NCBI RefSeq assembly: GCF_016583825.1 | Contig: NZ_NRRV01000014.1 | Span: 31,168-95,167, forward strand | Direction: 5' to 3' | Source of the DNA: Thiohalocapsa halophila | GTDB taxonomy: Bacteria > Pseudomonadota > Gammaproteobacteria > Chromatiales > Chromatiaceae | Length of the DNA: 64,000 nt | In this document: positions 9,172 to 18,795 of the stretch, piece by piece | Numbering within the stretch: the stretch's first letter is position 1 | Layout: every line of letters starts with the position of its first letter | Translations under genes and position numbers: made by a program | The notes under the pieces: model-generated | Database searches by the model: none | What the model saw: the letters and a program-made list of their open reading frames with translations, nothing else | What the model was told of the DNA's origin: nothing

Positions 9172-9852
9172 CGCACACTGCAAAAAACCCTTGTATCGTC
9201 CACCAAGGCTGGGGGGGCCCGCAGCGACGTCCTGAGACAGTCGCCTCGGTCCCCTCTTAGCCAAACGAACATGGAACTCAAGCACATTACCCTTCGAGGT
9301 ATGCAATAAATGGCCAGCTCTATAATATCAGGTACTTAGAGCGGAAGACTCGTCTGCGTTTCCATCACAGTAGGTCTAAGGGTGGGACTTGCGTCAACCA
9401 TTGGACCCCCAGTCCCACCACAACGTCCTCAGCGTCTAACCATCTCTCGGCAGCATCTTCGCGCGCGTTGTCCCTGGGTAGGGGATGCGTATCGGATCGT
9501 CGGCGCAGCGTCACCACCAAACACGCCCCCCTCTGCCCGCGTGGCACAGATGACGGAATTACACTTCCGCCCCCGTTTTCGGCGCGCCTGTGGAACCCCA
9601 GGCGGCGCGTCCACCCCTCGCAGTCCTCTCGAACAGAATTCTCGCCTCATAGTGGGAGAGCGGGTCGGGAACGTTTGATCTTGCAGATGCGTGGACGGGG
9701 CTTGCCGCCGTCTGCCGTGTGATTGGTTGCGACACCCCCTCGGCCGAGCACAGATTGATTGGTCATGCTGACCAAGTCACCGTGCTAGCGGCGTCTCTTG
9801 TCACAGTGGTACCTTTTGGTCCGGGGCTCAGAACCAGGAGACAGAGATCGCT
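9172..9852. other. Intergenic stretch without a recognisable gene
   Basis: About 680 bases between the integrase and the methyltransferase. The open frames here are short and their translations look random. Promoters for the restriction-modification operon probably lie in the last 100 bases, but I cannot define them. Confidence 0.5.
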
Positions 9853-12588
9853 ATGGCGACGCGTGCGCGAAACAACAACCAGACGGGCCAAGACTCTGGC
9901 TCCTACAGCCACGACGAACAAGCCGTTCAGCGCCCCGAGGTTGGCGTCCAGGAGAGCTTCCAGGACCGCCGAAAGCCACGAACGTACCGCTACGACTCCT
10001 CGCTGTCCCCAGAGCTGGCATGGGACGAGAACGCCAGTCGGGCGCTGGCGGAGTGGTTGATCGAGCTGATCACCCAGGCGGCAGAGGATGGCGAGGCTTC
10101 GGTCTTCCAGTCCCCACAGGTGTGGGAAGGAACCGGTGAGGCGTTTCGCTCGACCCGTGAGTGTGCAGCCCGGCTCCGTAGCCTGACGAAGCCCTTCCTG
10201 AACTGGTCTGGCAAGGCCGAACGCCAGCAGATCAGTGTGCCGACCATCCCACTCTTCGTCCACGAACGACACTCGACGAACGCCATCATCAAGGGACTGG
10301 AGTCCTACCGGCGGACCGGGACCAACCTCGAACTCTTCGGGGACCCCCAGCTCGACATCGCGGACAAGCTCGACGCTTATGAGCACAAGGGACCGTGGAC
10401 GAACCGGCTGGTCCTTGGCGATTCCCTTCAGGTCATGAACTCCCTGCTCGAATACGAGGGACTGGGTGGGCAGGTGCAGATGATCTACATGGACCCCCCG
10501 TATGGGGTGAAGTTTGGATCGAACTTTCAGCCATTCGTTCGACAACGGAAAGTTCAACATGGAAAGGATGGCGAAATGATTCGTGAGCCTGAGATGGTGA
10601 AGGCTTATCGGGACACTTGGGAGTTAGGAATTCACTCCTACCTCACTTACCTTCGCGACCGACTTATGTTAGCGCGGGAACTCTTGCACGAAAGCGGAAG
10701 CATCTTCGTTCAGATATCTGATACGAATCTACATTTCGTCCGTGAATTAATGGATGAAGTATTTGGCACTGACAACTTCGTCACGCTGATAAACTTCAAG
10801 ACCATGATGCCACTGGAATCTGGGAAAATTGAAGCAGTGGTGGACTATTTATGTTGGTACGCAAAAGACAAGGTCGTCATGAAGTACAAGAACCTGTGGA
10901 AGCCCAAACATGTGGGCGCTGGTTCAGAGTTCGTTTTTGCCGACAGCGCAGATGGCTCCTATCGAAGACTGACCACATCTGAACTAGATGCCTTCACTGT
11001 CACAGCAGCCGAAAAGAGGGTTTTTAAGAGGTCAGATCTGGCTTCGTCTGGCTATACGCCGTCTTGCACCTTTCCTATCGAATTCGACGGTCGCGTATTC
11101 ACCACGAAGCGGGGAAAAAGCTGGCGCACAACTCCTTCCGGAGTGAGTCGATTGATAGCGGCGAACAGACTGTTTGTTCTTGGCCAGAAGCTCTACTACA
11201 AGATGTATCTGCGGGATTTCGGATATGGGTCGCTCATCAATCAGTGGACAGATACGATCGAGTTTGGCGGTCGTTCGTACGTTGTGCAAACAACACCTAC
11301 AGTGATTCAGCGCTGCATGCTCATGACCACCGACCCCGGCGACCTGGTCTTCGACCCAACCTGCGGCTCTGGAACAACCGCCTACGTCGCTGAGCAATGG
11401 GGTCGCCGCTGGATCACCTGCGACACCTCCCGCGTCCCATTGGCACTCGCCCGGCAACGCCTGCTGACTGCAACCTTCCCTTGGTACGACCTGAAAGAGC
11501 CCGACCGTGGACCAGCAGGCGGATTCCGCTACGAACGCAAACAGAACCGCAAGGGCGAAGAGGTCGGCGGACTGGTTCCTCGGATCACGCTGAAGTCCAT
11601 CGCCAACAACGAAGAGCCAGAGATGGTGACGCTGGTGGACCGGCCCGAGGAGAACAAGACGGTCACGCGGGTGACTGGCCCCTTCACTGTGGAAGCAACC
11701 ATCCAGGCGGCGCAGAGCATCGAGGAGCCCACAGAGGCCGGAGAGGACACCCCCGCCGAGTCTTCAGCCTTCGAGAACCCCAGCGTCTACCTGGATCGCA
11801 TGATCGAGGTGCTACGCCAGAGCCACACGCTACAGCTTCCCGGCAATCGATCCCTGTCCTTTGACCAGGTGCGACCACTCGACGCCGAGACACATGAGTA
11901 CCTCCATGCCGAGGCCATTGAGAACAACGGCGAGGAGCAGCGTGTTGCCATCGTGTTTGGCCCCGAGGACGGAGCGATCTCGTCGGATGTCGTCTACAAC
12001 GCAGCCAGAGAGGCCCACTTCCTGCGTTTCGATGCCCTGTACTTTTTCGGCTTTGCCATCCAAGCCAAGGCACGAAGCCTGATCGACGACCGCAAGAAGC
12101 TCCGCATCCCCTGCTTCTACGTCACTGTGACACCGGACGTGGTGATGTCGGACCTGCTGAAGACTAGCAAGTCCTCAGAGGTCTTCTCGGTGACAGGGCT
12201 GCCTGATGTGCGCTTCGAGCCTACGGGCTCCAAGACAGCCAACGGGGACCCACTGTACGCCGTTGAACTGCTGGGCCTGGACATCTTCCGACCCCGCGAC
12301 CTGGAGACCGAGTCCATCGCAGCGGAGAACCTGCCCTGTTGGATGCTCGACACCGACTACGACGGCATGGTCTTCATCGCCCGTCAGGTGTTCTTCCCCA
12401 AGACATCCGCCTGGGACAACCTCCAAAAGGCACTGAAGGGCCGCTTCGACGATTCGGTGTGGGACCACTTGGCAGGCACCGTGAGCGAGCCCTTCGTCCT
12501 GGGTGGACACCAGCGCATTGCGGTGAAGGTGATGGACGAGCGTGGCAACGAGTTGATGGTGACCCGAGGACTGAGGGAGACCGACTGA
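9853..12588 (+). CDS. Type III-like site-specific DNA methyltransferase (Mod)
   Basis: 911 residues. It has the beta-class amino-methyltransferase order: the catalytic motif MDPPYG at about residue 213, then a long target-recognition region, then the SAM-binding motif FDPTCGSGTT near residue 499. It should methylate DNA to protect it from the partner nuclease encoded just downstream. The C-terminal 350 residues (from about 560) are an extension not found in short Mod proteins. Base composition shifts inside the gene: from about 10530 to 11290 it is clearly more A+T-rich and uses different codons, which coincides with the region between the two catalytic motifs. The stop overlaps the next ORF by one base (TGATG). 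Confidence 0.88.
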   Translation: MATRARNNNQTGQDSGSYSHDEQAVQRPEVGVQESFQDRRKPRTYRYDSSLSPELAWDENASRALAEWLIELITQAAEDGEASVFQSPQVWEGTGEAFRSTRECAARLRSLTKPFLNWSGKAERQQISVPTIPLFVHERHSTNAIIKGLESYRRTGTNLELFGDPQLDIADKLDAYEHKGPWTNRLVLGDSLQVMNSLLEYEGLGGQVQMIYMDPPYGVKFGSNFQPFVRQRKVQHGKDGEMIREPEMVKAYRDTWELGIHSYLTYLRDRLMLARELLHESGSIFVQISDTNLHFVRELMDEVFGTDNFVTLINFKTMMPLESGKIEAVVDYLCWYAKDKVVMKYKNLWKPKHVGAGSEFVFADSADGSYRRLTTSELDAFTVTAAEKRVFKRSDLASSGYTPSCTFPIEFDGRVFTTKRGKSWRTTPSGVSRLIAANRLFVLGQKLYYKMYLRDFGYGSLINQWTDTIEFGGRSYVVQTTPTVIQRCMLMTTDPGDLVFDPTCGSGTTAYVAEQWGRRWITCDTSRVPLALARQRLLTATFPWYDLKEPDRGPAGGFRYERKQNRKGEEVGGLVPRITLKSIANNEEPEMVTLVDRPEENKTVTRVTGPFTVEATIQAAQSIEEPTEAGEDTPAESSAFENPSVYLDRMIEVLRQSHTLQLPGNRSLSFDQVRPLDAETHEYLHAEAIENNGEEQRVAIVFGPEDGAISSDVVYNAAREAHFLRFDALYFFGFAIQAKARSLIDDRKKLRIPCFYVTVTPDVVMSDLLKTSKSSEVFSVTGLPDVRFEPTGSKTANGDPLYAVELLGLDIFRPRDLETESIAAENLPCWMLDTDYDGMVFIARQVFFPKTSAWDNLQKALKGRFDDSVWDHLAGTVSEPFVLGGHQRIAVKVMDERGNELMVTRGLRETD

Positions 12589-12770
12589 TGCCTGAGCGTA
12601 CCCCCATGAAGCCTGAAGACTATCGCGACATCTGGCAGCCAATGGCTCCGTCCTTTTGGCTTCAGTATCCGCGCAATCGTGCCCAAGCTACCGTCTGCTG
12701 GTACGGGACCGGCTCACGTCGCACCCCAGTAGCCCCACCGGTGTTCAAGTGGCGGAACAGCTATGGATAA
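12588..12770 (+). CDS. Small ORF coupled between Mod and Res
   Basis: 60 codons, starting inside the TGATG stop/start overlap with the methyltransferase and ending eight bases inside the nuclease gene (ATGGATAA). The translation begins MPERTPMKPEDYRDIWQPM and is rich in Trp, Tyr, Pro and Arg, with KWRNSYG at its end. No family is recognised. The double overlap argues that it is translated as part of the restriction-modification operon. Confidence 0.6.
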   Translation: MPERTPMKPEDYRDIWQPMAPSFWLQYPRNRAQATVCWYGTGSRRTPVAPPVFKWRNSYG

Positions 12771-15700
12771 GCTGCCAGTTGCCTCGAACGAGGTCGAGAA
12801 CCCGATCATCAACTCGCCTTTCCGTGAGCCGGCGTTCCACTGGCAGATCGAGAAGGGGGAGCACCCGCAGAAGGTCGAAGGTCGTCGGCCAGCCAGCTAC
12901 TACTTCAGGGTTCCTGAGAGCGCATCACGGGGTCGAAAACAGCAGCAACAGCTTTCCCTGGACGACCACACAGCGGTTGGCCAGGAGGAGGACCTGCCGC
13001 TCGTCAACTGGCTCCGGCAGCGTGTGAAGGCATGGCGGGAGGAAGGCTACCCCGGTGTCTCTCGCGTCACCAAAGAGCTACTTGAGCTGTGGCGTGCCGA
13101 CAGCGAGCGCCGTGCCCAGCGGTTGTTCTTTGCCCAGGTCGAAGCAGCAGAGACCATCATCTTCATTGTGGAGGCACCAGAGCACCTGAAGAAGTCGATG
13201 CCACCGGTGCCCGTCGATGAGCCCAGCGAGAGTGCCAAGGAGGACGGCTTTCGTGCCTTCACCCGGTACGCCTGCAAGATGGCTACAGGCAGCGGCAAGA
13301 CGACCGTTATGGGCATGCTGTCCGCCTGGTCCATCTTGAACCGTGTGGCAGCACCAACGGATGATCGCTTCACGGACACCATCATGGTGGTGTGCCCTAA
13401 CGTCACAATCCGGGAGCGCTTGCAGGAGCTTGACCCGGCACTGGGCGACCTGAGCCTGTACCGGACCCGTCAGCTTGTGCCCACCCACCGGATGGAGGAG
13501 CTGCGCCGGGGTGAGGTGATGATCGCCAACTGGCACCGGCTGGCCAAGAAGGAGCTGAACAGTGTCAACGGGGAGTCCGCCAGGGTCGTCAAGCGTGGTG
13601 AGCCGGTGGACGTGGTGAAGAATGCCGGCAAGCAGAACGAGACCGTCGAGACCAAGTACTACGAATCTGACCGGGCCTGGTTCAAACGCATCCGCCAAGA
13701 GCTGGGCACCGGCAAGGGACGCAGCCCGCAGTGGTTGGTGTTCAACGACGAGGCCCACCATGCGTACCGAAGGGGCGACCGGGACAGCACCATCTCCCTG
13801 GATGAAGCCGAGACCGAGGACCGGTCAACGTTGGCCAAGAAGAACGCCAAGGAGGCAACCATCTGGATCGAAGGGCTCGACAGGATCAACAAGCTCGGCG
13901 GCGGCAAGAAGAAGGGCATCCTGCGCTGTGTAGACCTGTCTGCAACCCCCTTCTACATCCAGGGATCAGGGAACGAGGTAGGAAGACCCTTCCCTTGGAT
14001 CGTCTCCGACTTTGGCTTGCTCGACGCCATCGAGTCCGGACTGGTCAAGATTCCCCAGCTTCCAACCACGGATGCAACGGGTGCCTCACAGGCTTCCTAC
14101 TTCAACATCTGGCGCTGGGTGCAGGCACTGGCAGCCGAGGATGGGTATGGCGACAAGCTGACCCCAGAGATCGTCATGACCTACGCGGCTGCACCGATCA
14201 CGACCCTGGCACAGGACTGGTTCGTGAGGTTCCAGCAGTGGCAGAAGGACGCCGTCGGTGAGCTGCACCCGGTGCCACCGGTGTTCGTCGTCGTGTGCCG
14301 AGACACCAAAGTAGCCGCTGAGGTCTACAACTGGCTGGCGGATGACACGGGGGCCTATGGGGCCGCACCGGACTGGTTTCGGAACAAGCCAGGCGAAGAG
14401 GTCAGCGTACGGGTCGACTCGAAGGTCGTTGAGGACCTGGAGGAAGGTGGCACCAAGGACGAGACACGTCGGCTCCGGTTCATCCTGGACACCATCGGCA
14501 AGAAGACCTGGCCCGGTGGGCATGTTCCGGAGGACTGGAGCGAGCTAGTACGCAAGAACAACGAGAAGGCAGCCAGCGACGACAACGACGGCTCCTACCG
14601 CTGGGTTGACGAGAAGATTCCACCAGGGCGTGACATCCGCTGCATCGTCTCCGTCGCCATGCTCTCCGAGGGGTGGGATGCAAACACGGTGACGCACATC
14701 GTCGGTCTGCGTCCCTTTGGCTCCCAGTTGCTCTGCGAGCAGGTCGTCGGCAGAGCTTTGCGCCGCAAGTACTACACGGTGAACGAGGAGACAGACCAGT
14801 TTGAAGAGGAGACCGCCAAGGTCTTCGGTGTGCCTTTTGAGCTGGTTCCCTTCAAGGTCTCCGAGACAACTGGTGGAGGCACGCCCCCGCCGGAGCCCAA
14901 CCACATCTTCAGTGTGCCGGAGAAGAAGGACTACGAGATCACATTCCCAGTCGTCGAGGGCTACTACACGCCCCATGCGGTCGATCTGGTGGTTGACTGG
15001 AATCGGATCTCAACACTGACCATCGATCCGATGGAGATTCCGGACCAGGTACAGATGAACGCCATGACGGCACCGGATGGCTCCCTTGCTGCGTACGGAC
15101 CAGGCGAGAAGCCCGTGCTCAACCTGGACGAGTGGCGCAAGTTGTTTCGGGTGCAACAGGTAGCGTTCAGGCTAGCCAGGGAGGTCGTCAGACGGTGGAA
15201 CGAAAGGCACAGCGACACAGAGGGAGACGGTGAAGCAGTCCCAGTGCATGCCCTGTTCCCCAAGGTAGCCGCTGTGGCCCGGCGGTTCCTTGATGAGAAG
15301 GTCAAGTGCAAGGGATCGAGCCAACCAGTGGATGTGCTGATCGCTGGCAAGTACTACCAAGCTGCGGTCGACACGCTGTACGCTGCGATCTCCAGTGGCA
15401 TCGGGACCAAGGTCACAGAGTTGCCACGCACCCCCAAGGGAGCCGCTGGGGCTGGCTCAACGGCCTTTGTGGACTACTACACCCGTAAGCCGACTCAAGT
15501 AGCCCACAAGTGCCATCTGAACGCCATGGTGGCCGACACGAAGACCTGGGAGCAGTCGGCTGGTTCAGCCTTGGATGCCCACCCTGGTGTGGTGCGATGG
15601 GTCAAGAACGACCATCTCGGCTTCGAGATCCCGTACCGTAAGCAAGGCATAGCCCGACGGTATGTGCCGGACTTCATCGTGGTGCTCGATACGGGCCTGA

Positions 15701-15900
15701 ACCTCATCATCGAGATCAAGGGCCAGTACACCGATGATGCAGACCTGAAGGCAAAGGCTGCGGAGCGTTGGGTCCGTGCGGTCAACGCCGATGGCAGTTA
15801 TGGGGCCTGGGAGTACCTTGTGGTCACCGATCCGCCGTCGCTGGGGAAGACGTTGGATGAGCTGTGTGGGGTGAATATGCCAGCTTGGGAGTTGGCTTAG
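12763..15900 (+). CDS. Type III-like restriction endonuclease / helicase (BPTD_3080-like)
   Basis: 1045 residues. The N-terminus NPIINSPFREP resembles a family of large restriction helicases annotated as BPTD_3080-like. Superfamily 2 helicase motifs follow: Walker A MATGSGKTTVMG near 172, FNDEAHHAY near 330 and the motif VI region QVVGRALRR near 662. The C-terminal nuclease fits a PD-(D/E)xK site: PDFIVVLD near 968 and IIEIKGQY near 985. It would cleave DNA lacking the modification of the upstream Mod. The start ATG overlaps the preceding small ORF. Confidence 0.88.
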   Translation: MDKLPVASNEVENPIINSPFREPAFHWQIEKGEHPQKVEGRRPASYYFRVPESASRGRKQQQQLSLDDHTAVGQEEDLPLVNWLRQRVKAWREEGYPGVSRVTKELLELWRADSERRAQRLFFAQVEAAETIIFIVEAPEHLKKSMPPVPVDEPSESAKEDGFRAFTRYACKMATGSGKTTVMGMLSAWSILNRVAAPTDDRFTDTIMVVCPNVTIRERLQELDPALGDLSLYRTRQLVPTHRMEELRRGEVMIANWHRLAKKELNSVNGESARVVKRGEPVDVVKNAGKQNETVETKYYESDRAWFKRIRQELGTGKGRSPQWLVFNDEAHHAYRRGDRDSTISLDEAETEDRSTLAKKNAKEATIWIEGLDRINKLGGGKKKGILRCVDLSATPFYIQGSGNEVGRPFPWIVSDFGLLDAIESGLVKIPQLPTTDATGASQASYFNIWRWVQALAAEDGYGDKLTPEIVMTYAAAPITTLAQDWFVRFQQWQKDAVGELHPVPPVFVVVCRDTKVAAEVYNWLADDTGAYGAAPDWFRNKPGEEVSVRVDSKVVEDLEEGGTKDETRRLRFILDTIGKKTWPGGHVPEDWSELVRKNNEKAASDDNDGSYRWVDEKIPPGRDIRCIVSVAMLSEGWDANTVTHIVGLRPFGSQLLCEQVVGRALRRKYYTVNEETDQFEEETAKVFGVPFELVPFKVSETTGGGTPPPEPNHIFSVPEKKDYEITFPVVEGYYTPHAVDLVVDWNRISTLTIDPMEIPDQVQMNAMTAPDGSLAAYGPGEKPVLNLDEWRKLFRVQQVAFRLAREVVRRWNERHSDTEGDGEAVPVHALFPKVAAVARRFLDEKVKCKGSSQPVDVLIAGKYYQAAVDTLYAAISSGIGTKVTELPRTPKGAAGAGSTAFVDYYTRKPTQVAHKCHLNAMVADTKTWEQSAGSALDAHPGVVRWVKNDHLGFEIPYRKQGIARRYVPDFIVVLDTGLNLIIEIKGQYTDDADLKAKAAERWVRAVNADGSYGAWEYLVVTDPPSLGKTLDELCGVNMPAWELA

Positions 15901-16194
15901 GACGTGGTGTGTTAATGGGCGGGACTGATCGGTGGATTTACGATGCTACTGGCTGGGTAGCATCGGCTGAAATGTCTGTCGTCGGCCAATGCGGGGAGCT
16001 TCACATCCCTTCAACAGCCGAGGTTGCGGAAGTGCCGCTCCGAATCAGGAGAGCGGACTCCCCGCAGCGCTCGCTATCACGCGACAGCCCCCGATCGCTC
16101 GTTCGAGCGTAGGCTATGTGGCCGCCGCTGCCACTTGTGGCCCTCCGTGGCCAGTACCACTGGCCGAATGCGAGCACTTGCCGCCGCTGCAATC
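15901..16194. other. Convergent intergenic spacer
   Basis: 294 bases between the converging restriction gene and radC. No gene or clear terminator is seen; the spacer marks the boundary between the restriction-modification cargo and the recombination module. Confidence 0.5.
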
Positions 16195-16716
16195 CTACAA
16201 CAGTCCACGTTCCGCAAGCGAGGTCCCCGCACCCTCACCGATCACGATGTGGTCTAGCACACGCACCTCGATCAGGGACAGGGCATCCTTCAACTGCTGC
16301 GTGATGCGCAGGTCCGCCTGGCTCGGCTCGGCGACACCCGAGGGATGGTTGTGGGCGAGGATCACGGCAGCGGCGTTCCAGCGCATGGCCTCGCGGACCA
16401 CTTCCCTCGGATGCACGCTGGCACCATCGATGGTACCGCGGAACAGCTCGCGGTACTGGAGCACACGGTGGCGATTATCGAGCAGCAGGATGGCGAACAC
16501 TTCGTAGGGCACGCCGGCCAGGCGCAGCTTGAGGTAGTCGCGCGTCTCGTCGGGACTGGTGAGCGCCTCCTTGCGAACGTGGTAGTGAGCCTCCAGGCAG
16601 GCGATTGCCCGCTGGATCAGCGCGCGCTCGTCAGTGTCGAGTTCGGGGCGACGAGTCTCGTCGGGCTCCAGCGCAAGTGCGAACTGTTGGGGTTTGGACT
16701 TGGACTTGTTGGTCAT
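16195..16716 (-). CDS. radC: RadC-family JAB-domain protein
   Basis: 173 residues. It has the metal-binding signature of the RadC/JAB1-MPN+ fold: [21 protein letters not shown], with HNHPSG and the downstream Asp. The upstream [14 protein letters not shown] segment is also typical. It is shorter than chromosomal RadC (about 225 residues) because the N-terminal helix-hairpin-helix region is absent, as in the plasmid and island versions. Its function is not settled; such copies travel with recombination modules. A hairpin lies directly before the ATG (separate entry). Confidence 0.88.
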   Translation of the reverse strand: MTNKSKSKPQQFALALEPDETRRPELDTDERALIQRAIACLEAHYHVRKEALTSPDETRDYLKLRLAGVPYEVFAILLLDNRHRVLQYRELFRGTIDGASVHPREVVREAMRWNAAAVILAHNHPSGVAEPSQADLRITQQLKDALSLIEVRVLDHIVIGEGAGTSLAERGLL

Positions 16717-16751
16717 GGTGCGTCTCCGTTGAACAGGCGCGCAGACGCACC
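16717..16751 (-). promoter_or_regulatory. Hairpin abutting the radC start codon
   Basis: On the minus strand GGTGCGTCT (16751-16743) pairs with AGACGCACC (16725-16717) across a 17-nt loop. The 3' arm ends directly before the ATG and overlaps the candidate ribosome-binding GGAG (16727-16724), so folding would hide the site. Confidence 0.55.
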
Positions 16752-16820
16752 AACCCCATGCGGGATCGGTCGTCTCCGCGTGGGTGGGTGAGTGGCCGGC
16801 GTTGCGCCGGCAGAGGGGAA

Positions 16821-18521
16821 CTAGCGGTGGGTGCTGAGCAGGAGGCGCTCAGCGATGCGGAACAGCTCGCGCTTCAGGTCTGCGATGTCGTCGATGCGGA
16901 TCGCGGTCGGGAACAGCGCGCTGATCTCGGTCTGGATGCCGATGCCGATCAGCTCGATGCCCGACGAACCCGCGCGTTGCACCAGATCGACAGCGCTAAC
17001 GAAGTGGTTGGGAACACCGTCGGTTAGGGTGATCAGCACCCTCCGCTCCTCGCTACGCGCAAGTAGGTCAGCAGCAGCGAACCAGAGCGCGCCGGTCATC
17101 GGCGTTCCTCCGCGGGCGCCTTGAGTGAAGGCGCCTGCATGCCGGGACACCGGCTGTCCGTGGCCGACGACGGCGGCGACCTGATCCTCCTGTCCGTAGA
17201 TCCCTGGGAACGCCGTCACTGCTCGTGACACACCGCCCATGGGCTCCAGTGCAAGCGCTAACGCCATCGCAGCATCCAGTGCCAGACGGTCCTTGCCACC
17301 AGCCATCGACCCCGACAGGTCCACCAGCAGGTGCAGCGCTGTGTTGGGGGCCTCCCGCTGCTCCTTCGTCCTGAAGATCCTTGGGTCACCGACAGCGGCG
17401 CGGTGCAGATGTGACGGACTCAGCTGGCGTCCATGCCGAACTGTGCGGCTCCGAGCCATCGTGTGAGCCTGCACGAGTCCTTGCAGCCTGGACGTCAGCT
17501 TCGCTGAGTGGACCTTCACCCGCTTCAGCGTTTGCTGTCCTTGCACCGGATCGCCAGCGAAGTGCTCGACCGTGGGCAACAACGTCGGTGAGGGCTGAGC
17601 GTTGGCTTGCAGGGTCTCTGCGACCTGCTCAAAGAGATCAGTCGGTAGGTCCTCGTCCGTTGCACTGAGAGCTTGGTTCAGGGCGCTGTGCGCTTCCGCA
17701 TCGGTGCTAGGTGCTTGGCTCGCAGCGCTCTGCTCTTCGGCATCAGTTCCGGAGTCTTCGTCCTGTGCACCTGGTGCATTGGACTCAGAGCCTTGTGCTT
17801 GGGACTCAGAGCTTTGATGCCCTGTGCCTTCTGACCCTGAGCCTTGGTCGTTGGGCTGAGTGCGCTGTTCCTTGCTGCTGTTCTCCTGTTGATCCTGCGG
17901 CTGCTGAGCCTCGTCCTCCATCAGCTCAAGAATCCGTTGGGCCAGCGCCATGCTGTCGGCAGTGCTGGTGAGGCGTGGGACATCGGCCAGCAGGCCATGC
18001 AGCCGACGGACGAAGCTATCCCCGAAGACTTGGCGCAGGGCTCCATCAGCTTGGTCGGCGTGGTTCCGAAGCGCTGGCTGTTGCCGGTAGCGGTGGCGGC
18101 TGATTGCCAAGAGCCCGTTGCCGAAGATGTCGCTCGGGCTGTTGGTGGTGCTGACGGGGTTCATGCTGCCGGTATCCACCAGATGGTCGATCACCGCGTC
18201 CAATGTCCGGCGGGTGCCGGGGTAAGTCCGGATGATGGCGGTCTCGATGCGCACATCCTCCAGCACGCCTTCGACAAAGCGCCCCAGTGGGGTGTGGCTG
18301 CGGGCCAGGTCGAAGTCCGTGAAGCGGACGTGCGCCGCCTCGTGTGCCAGATAGCCATACGCCATGATCCGCGACGTCGGGGTGTCGTCGATCTGGGGGA
18401 TCTGGATCGTCTTGCCGTTGGTGTAGGCGTCATTGCCACCCACCTGAACGGGAACGTTGAACTTGCGGCCGTAGGCTGCGGCGACGATGGGAAGGGCGTT
18501 GGTGATGGTGGTCAGGGACAT
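16821..18521 (-). CDS. CobT-like VWA-domain protein
   Basis: 566 residues from the ATG at 18521, which has GGAGGA seven bases upstream. The N-terminal domain contains [15 protein letters not shown] (an HExxH motif near residue 60) and the middle is a long Gln/Ser/Glu-rich linker with repeated SQA and GSES-type segments. The C-terminal von Willebrand A domain has the MIDAS motif [12 protein letters not shown] near residue 400 and [13 protein letters not shown] proteins of this kind act with a MoxR/CobS-type ATPase, which is encoded four genes upstream in the same module. Confidence 0.85.
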   Translation of the reverse strand: MSLTTITNALPIVAAAYGRKFNVPVQVGGNDAYTNGKTIQIPQIDDTPTSRIMAYGYLAHEAAHVRFTDFDLARSHTPLGRFVEGVLEDVRIETAIIRTYPGTRRTLDAVIDHLVDTGSMNPVSTTNSPSDIFGNGLLAISRHRYRQQPALRNHADQADGALRQVFGDSFVRRLHGLLADVPRLTSTADSMALAQRILELMEDEAQQPQDQQENSSKEQRTQPNDQGSGSEGTGHQSSESQAQGSESNAPGAQDEDSGTDAEEQSAASQAPSTDAEAHSALNQALSATDEDLPTDLFEQVAETLQANAQPSPTLLPTVEHFAGDPVQGQQTLKRVKVHSAKLTSRLQGLVQAHTMARSRTVRHGRQLSPSHLHRAAVGDPRIFRTKEQREAPNTALHLLVDLSGSMAGGKDRLALDAAMALALALEPMGGVSRAVTAFPGIYGQEDQVAAVVGHGQPVSRHAGAFTQGARGGTPMTGALWFAAADLLARSEERRVLITLTDGVPNHFVSAVDLVQRAGSSGIELIGIGIQTEISALFPTAIRIDDIADLKRELFRIAERLLLSTHR

Positions 18522-18536
18522 GTCTTTCCTCCAGGC

Positions 18537-18571
18537 AAAAAAAAAGGCGCATGACCGGGGAGTCATGCGCC
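18537..18571 (-). terminator. Intrinsic terminator between DUF3150 gene and VWA gene
   Basis: On the minus strand GGCGCATGAC-TCCCCG-GTCATGCGCC forms a perfect 10-bp stem followed by a run of nine T (18545-18537). The run ends only about 16 bases before the VWA start codon, next to its ribosome-binding site, so it also has the position of an attenuator. Confidence 0.85.
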
Positions 18572-18795
18572 TTGGTGGGTAGTGCGGACAGCCAGGGAGA
18601 GAGCGGTCCAAGGAGTCCAAGGTCCAGGGTCGTTTTGAAAAAGTTTTCTGGCGGCCTCTGCTACAAGGCTGTTGTCAGATACTTCTCTGAAATTTCCTTG
18701 GACTCCTTGGACTCCCTGGACGAACCCGCATGGTTGCTGGGCTCAGCCGGTCCAAGCTCGCTCGCTTGGTCCAAGGTCACCTTGGACGGGGTCGC

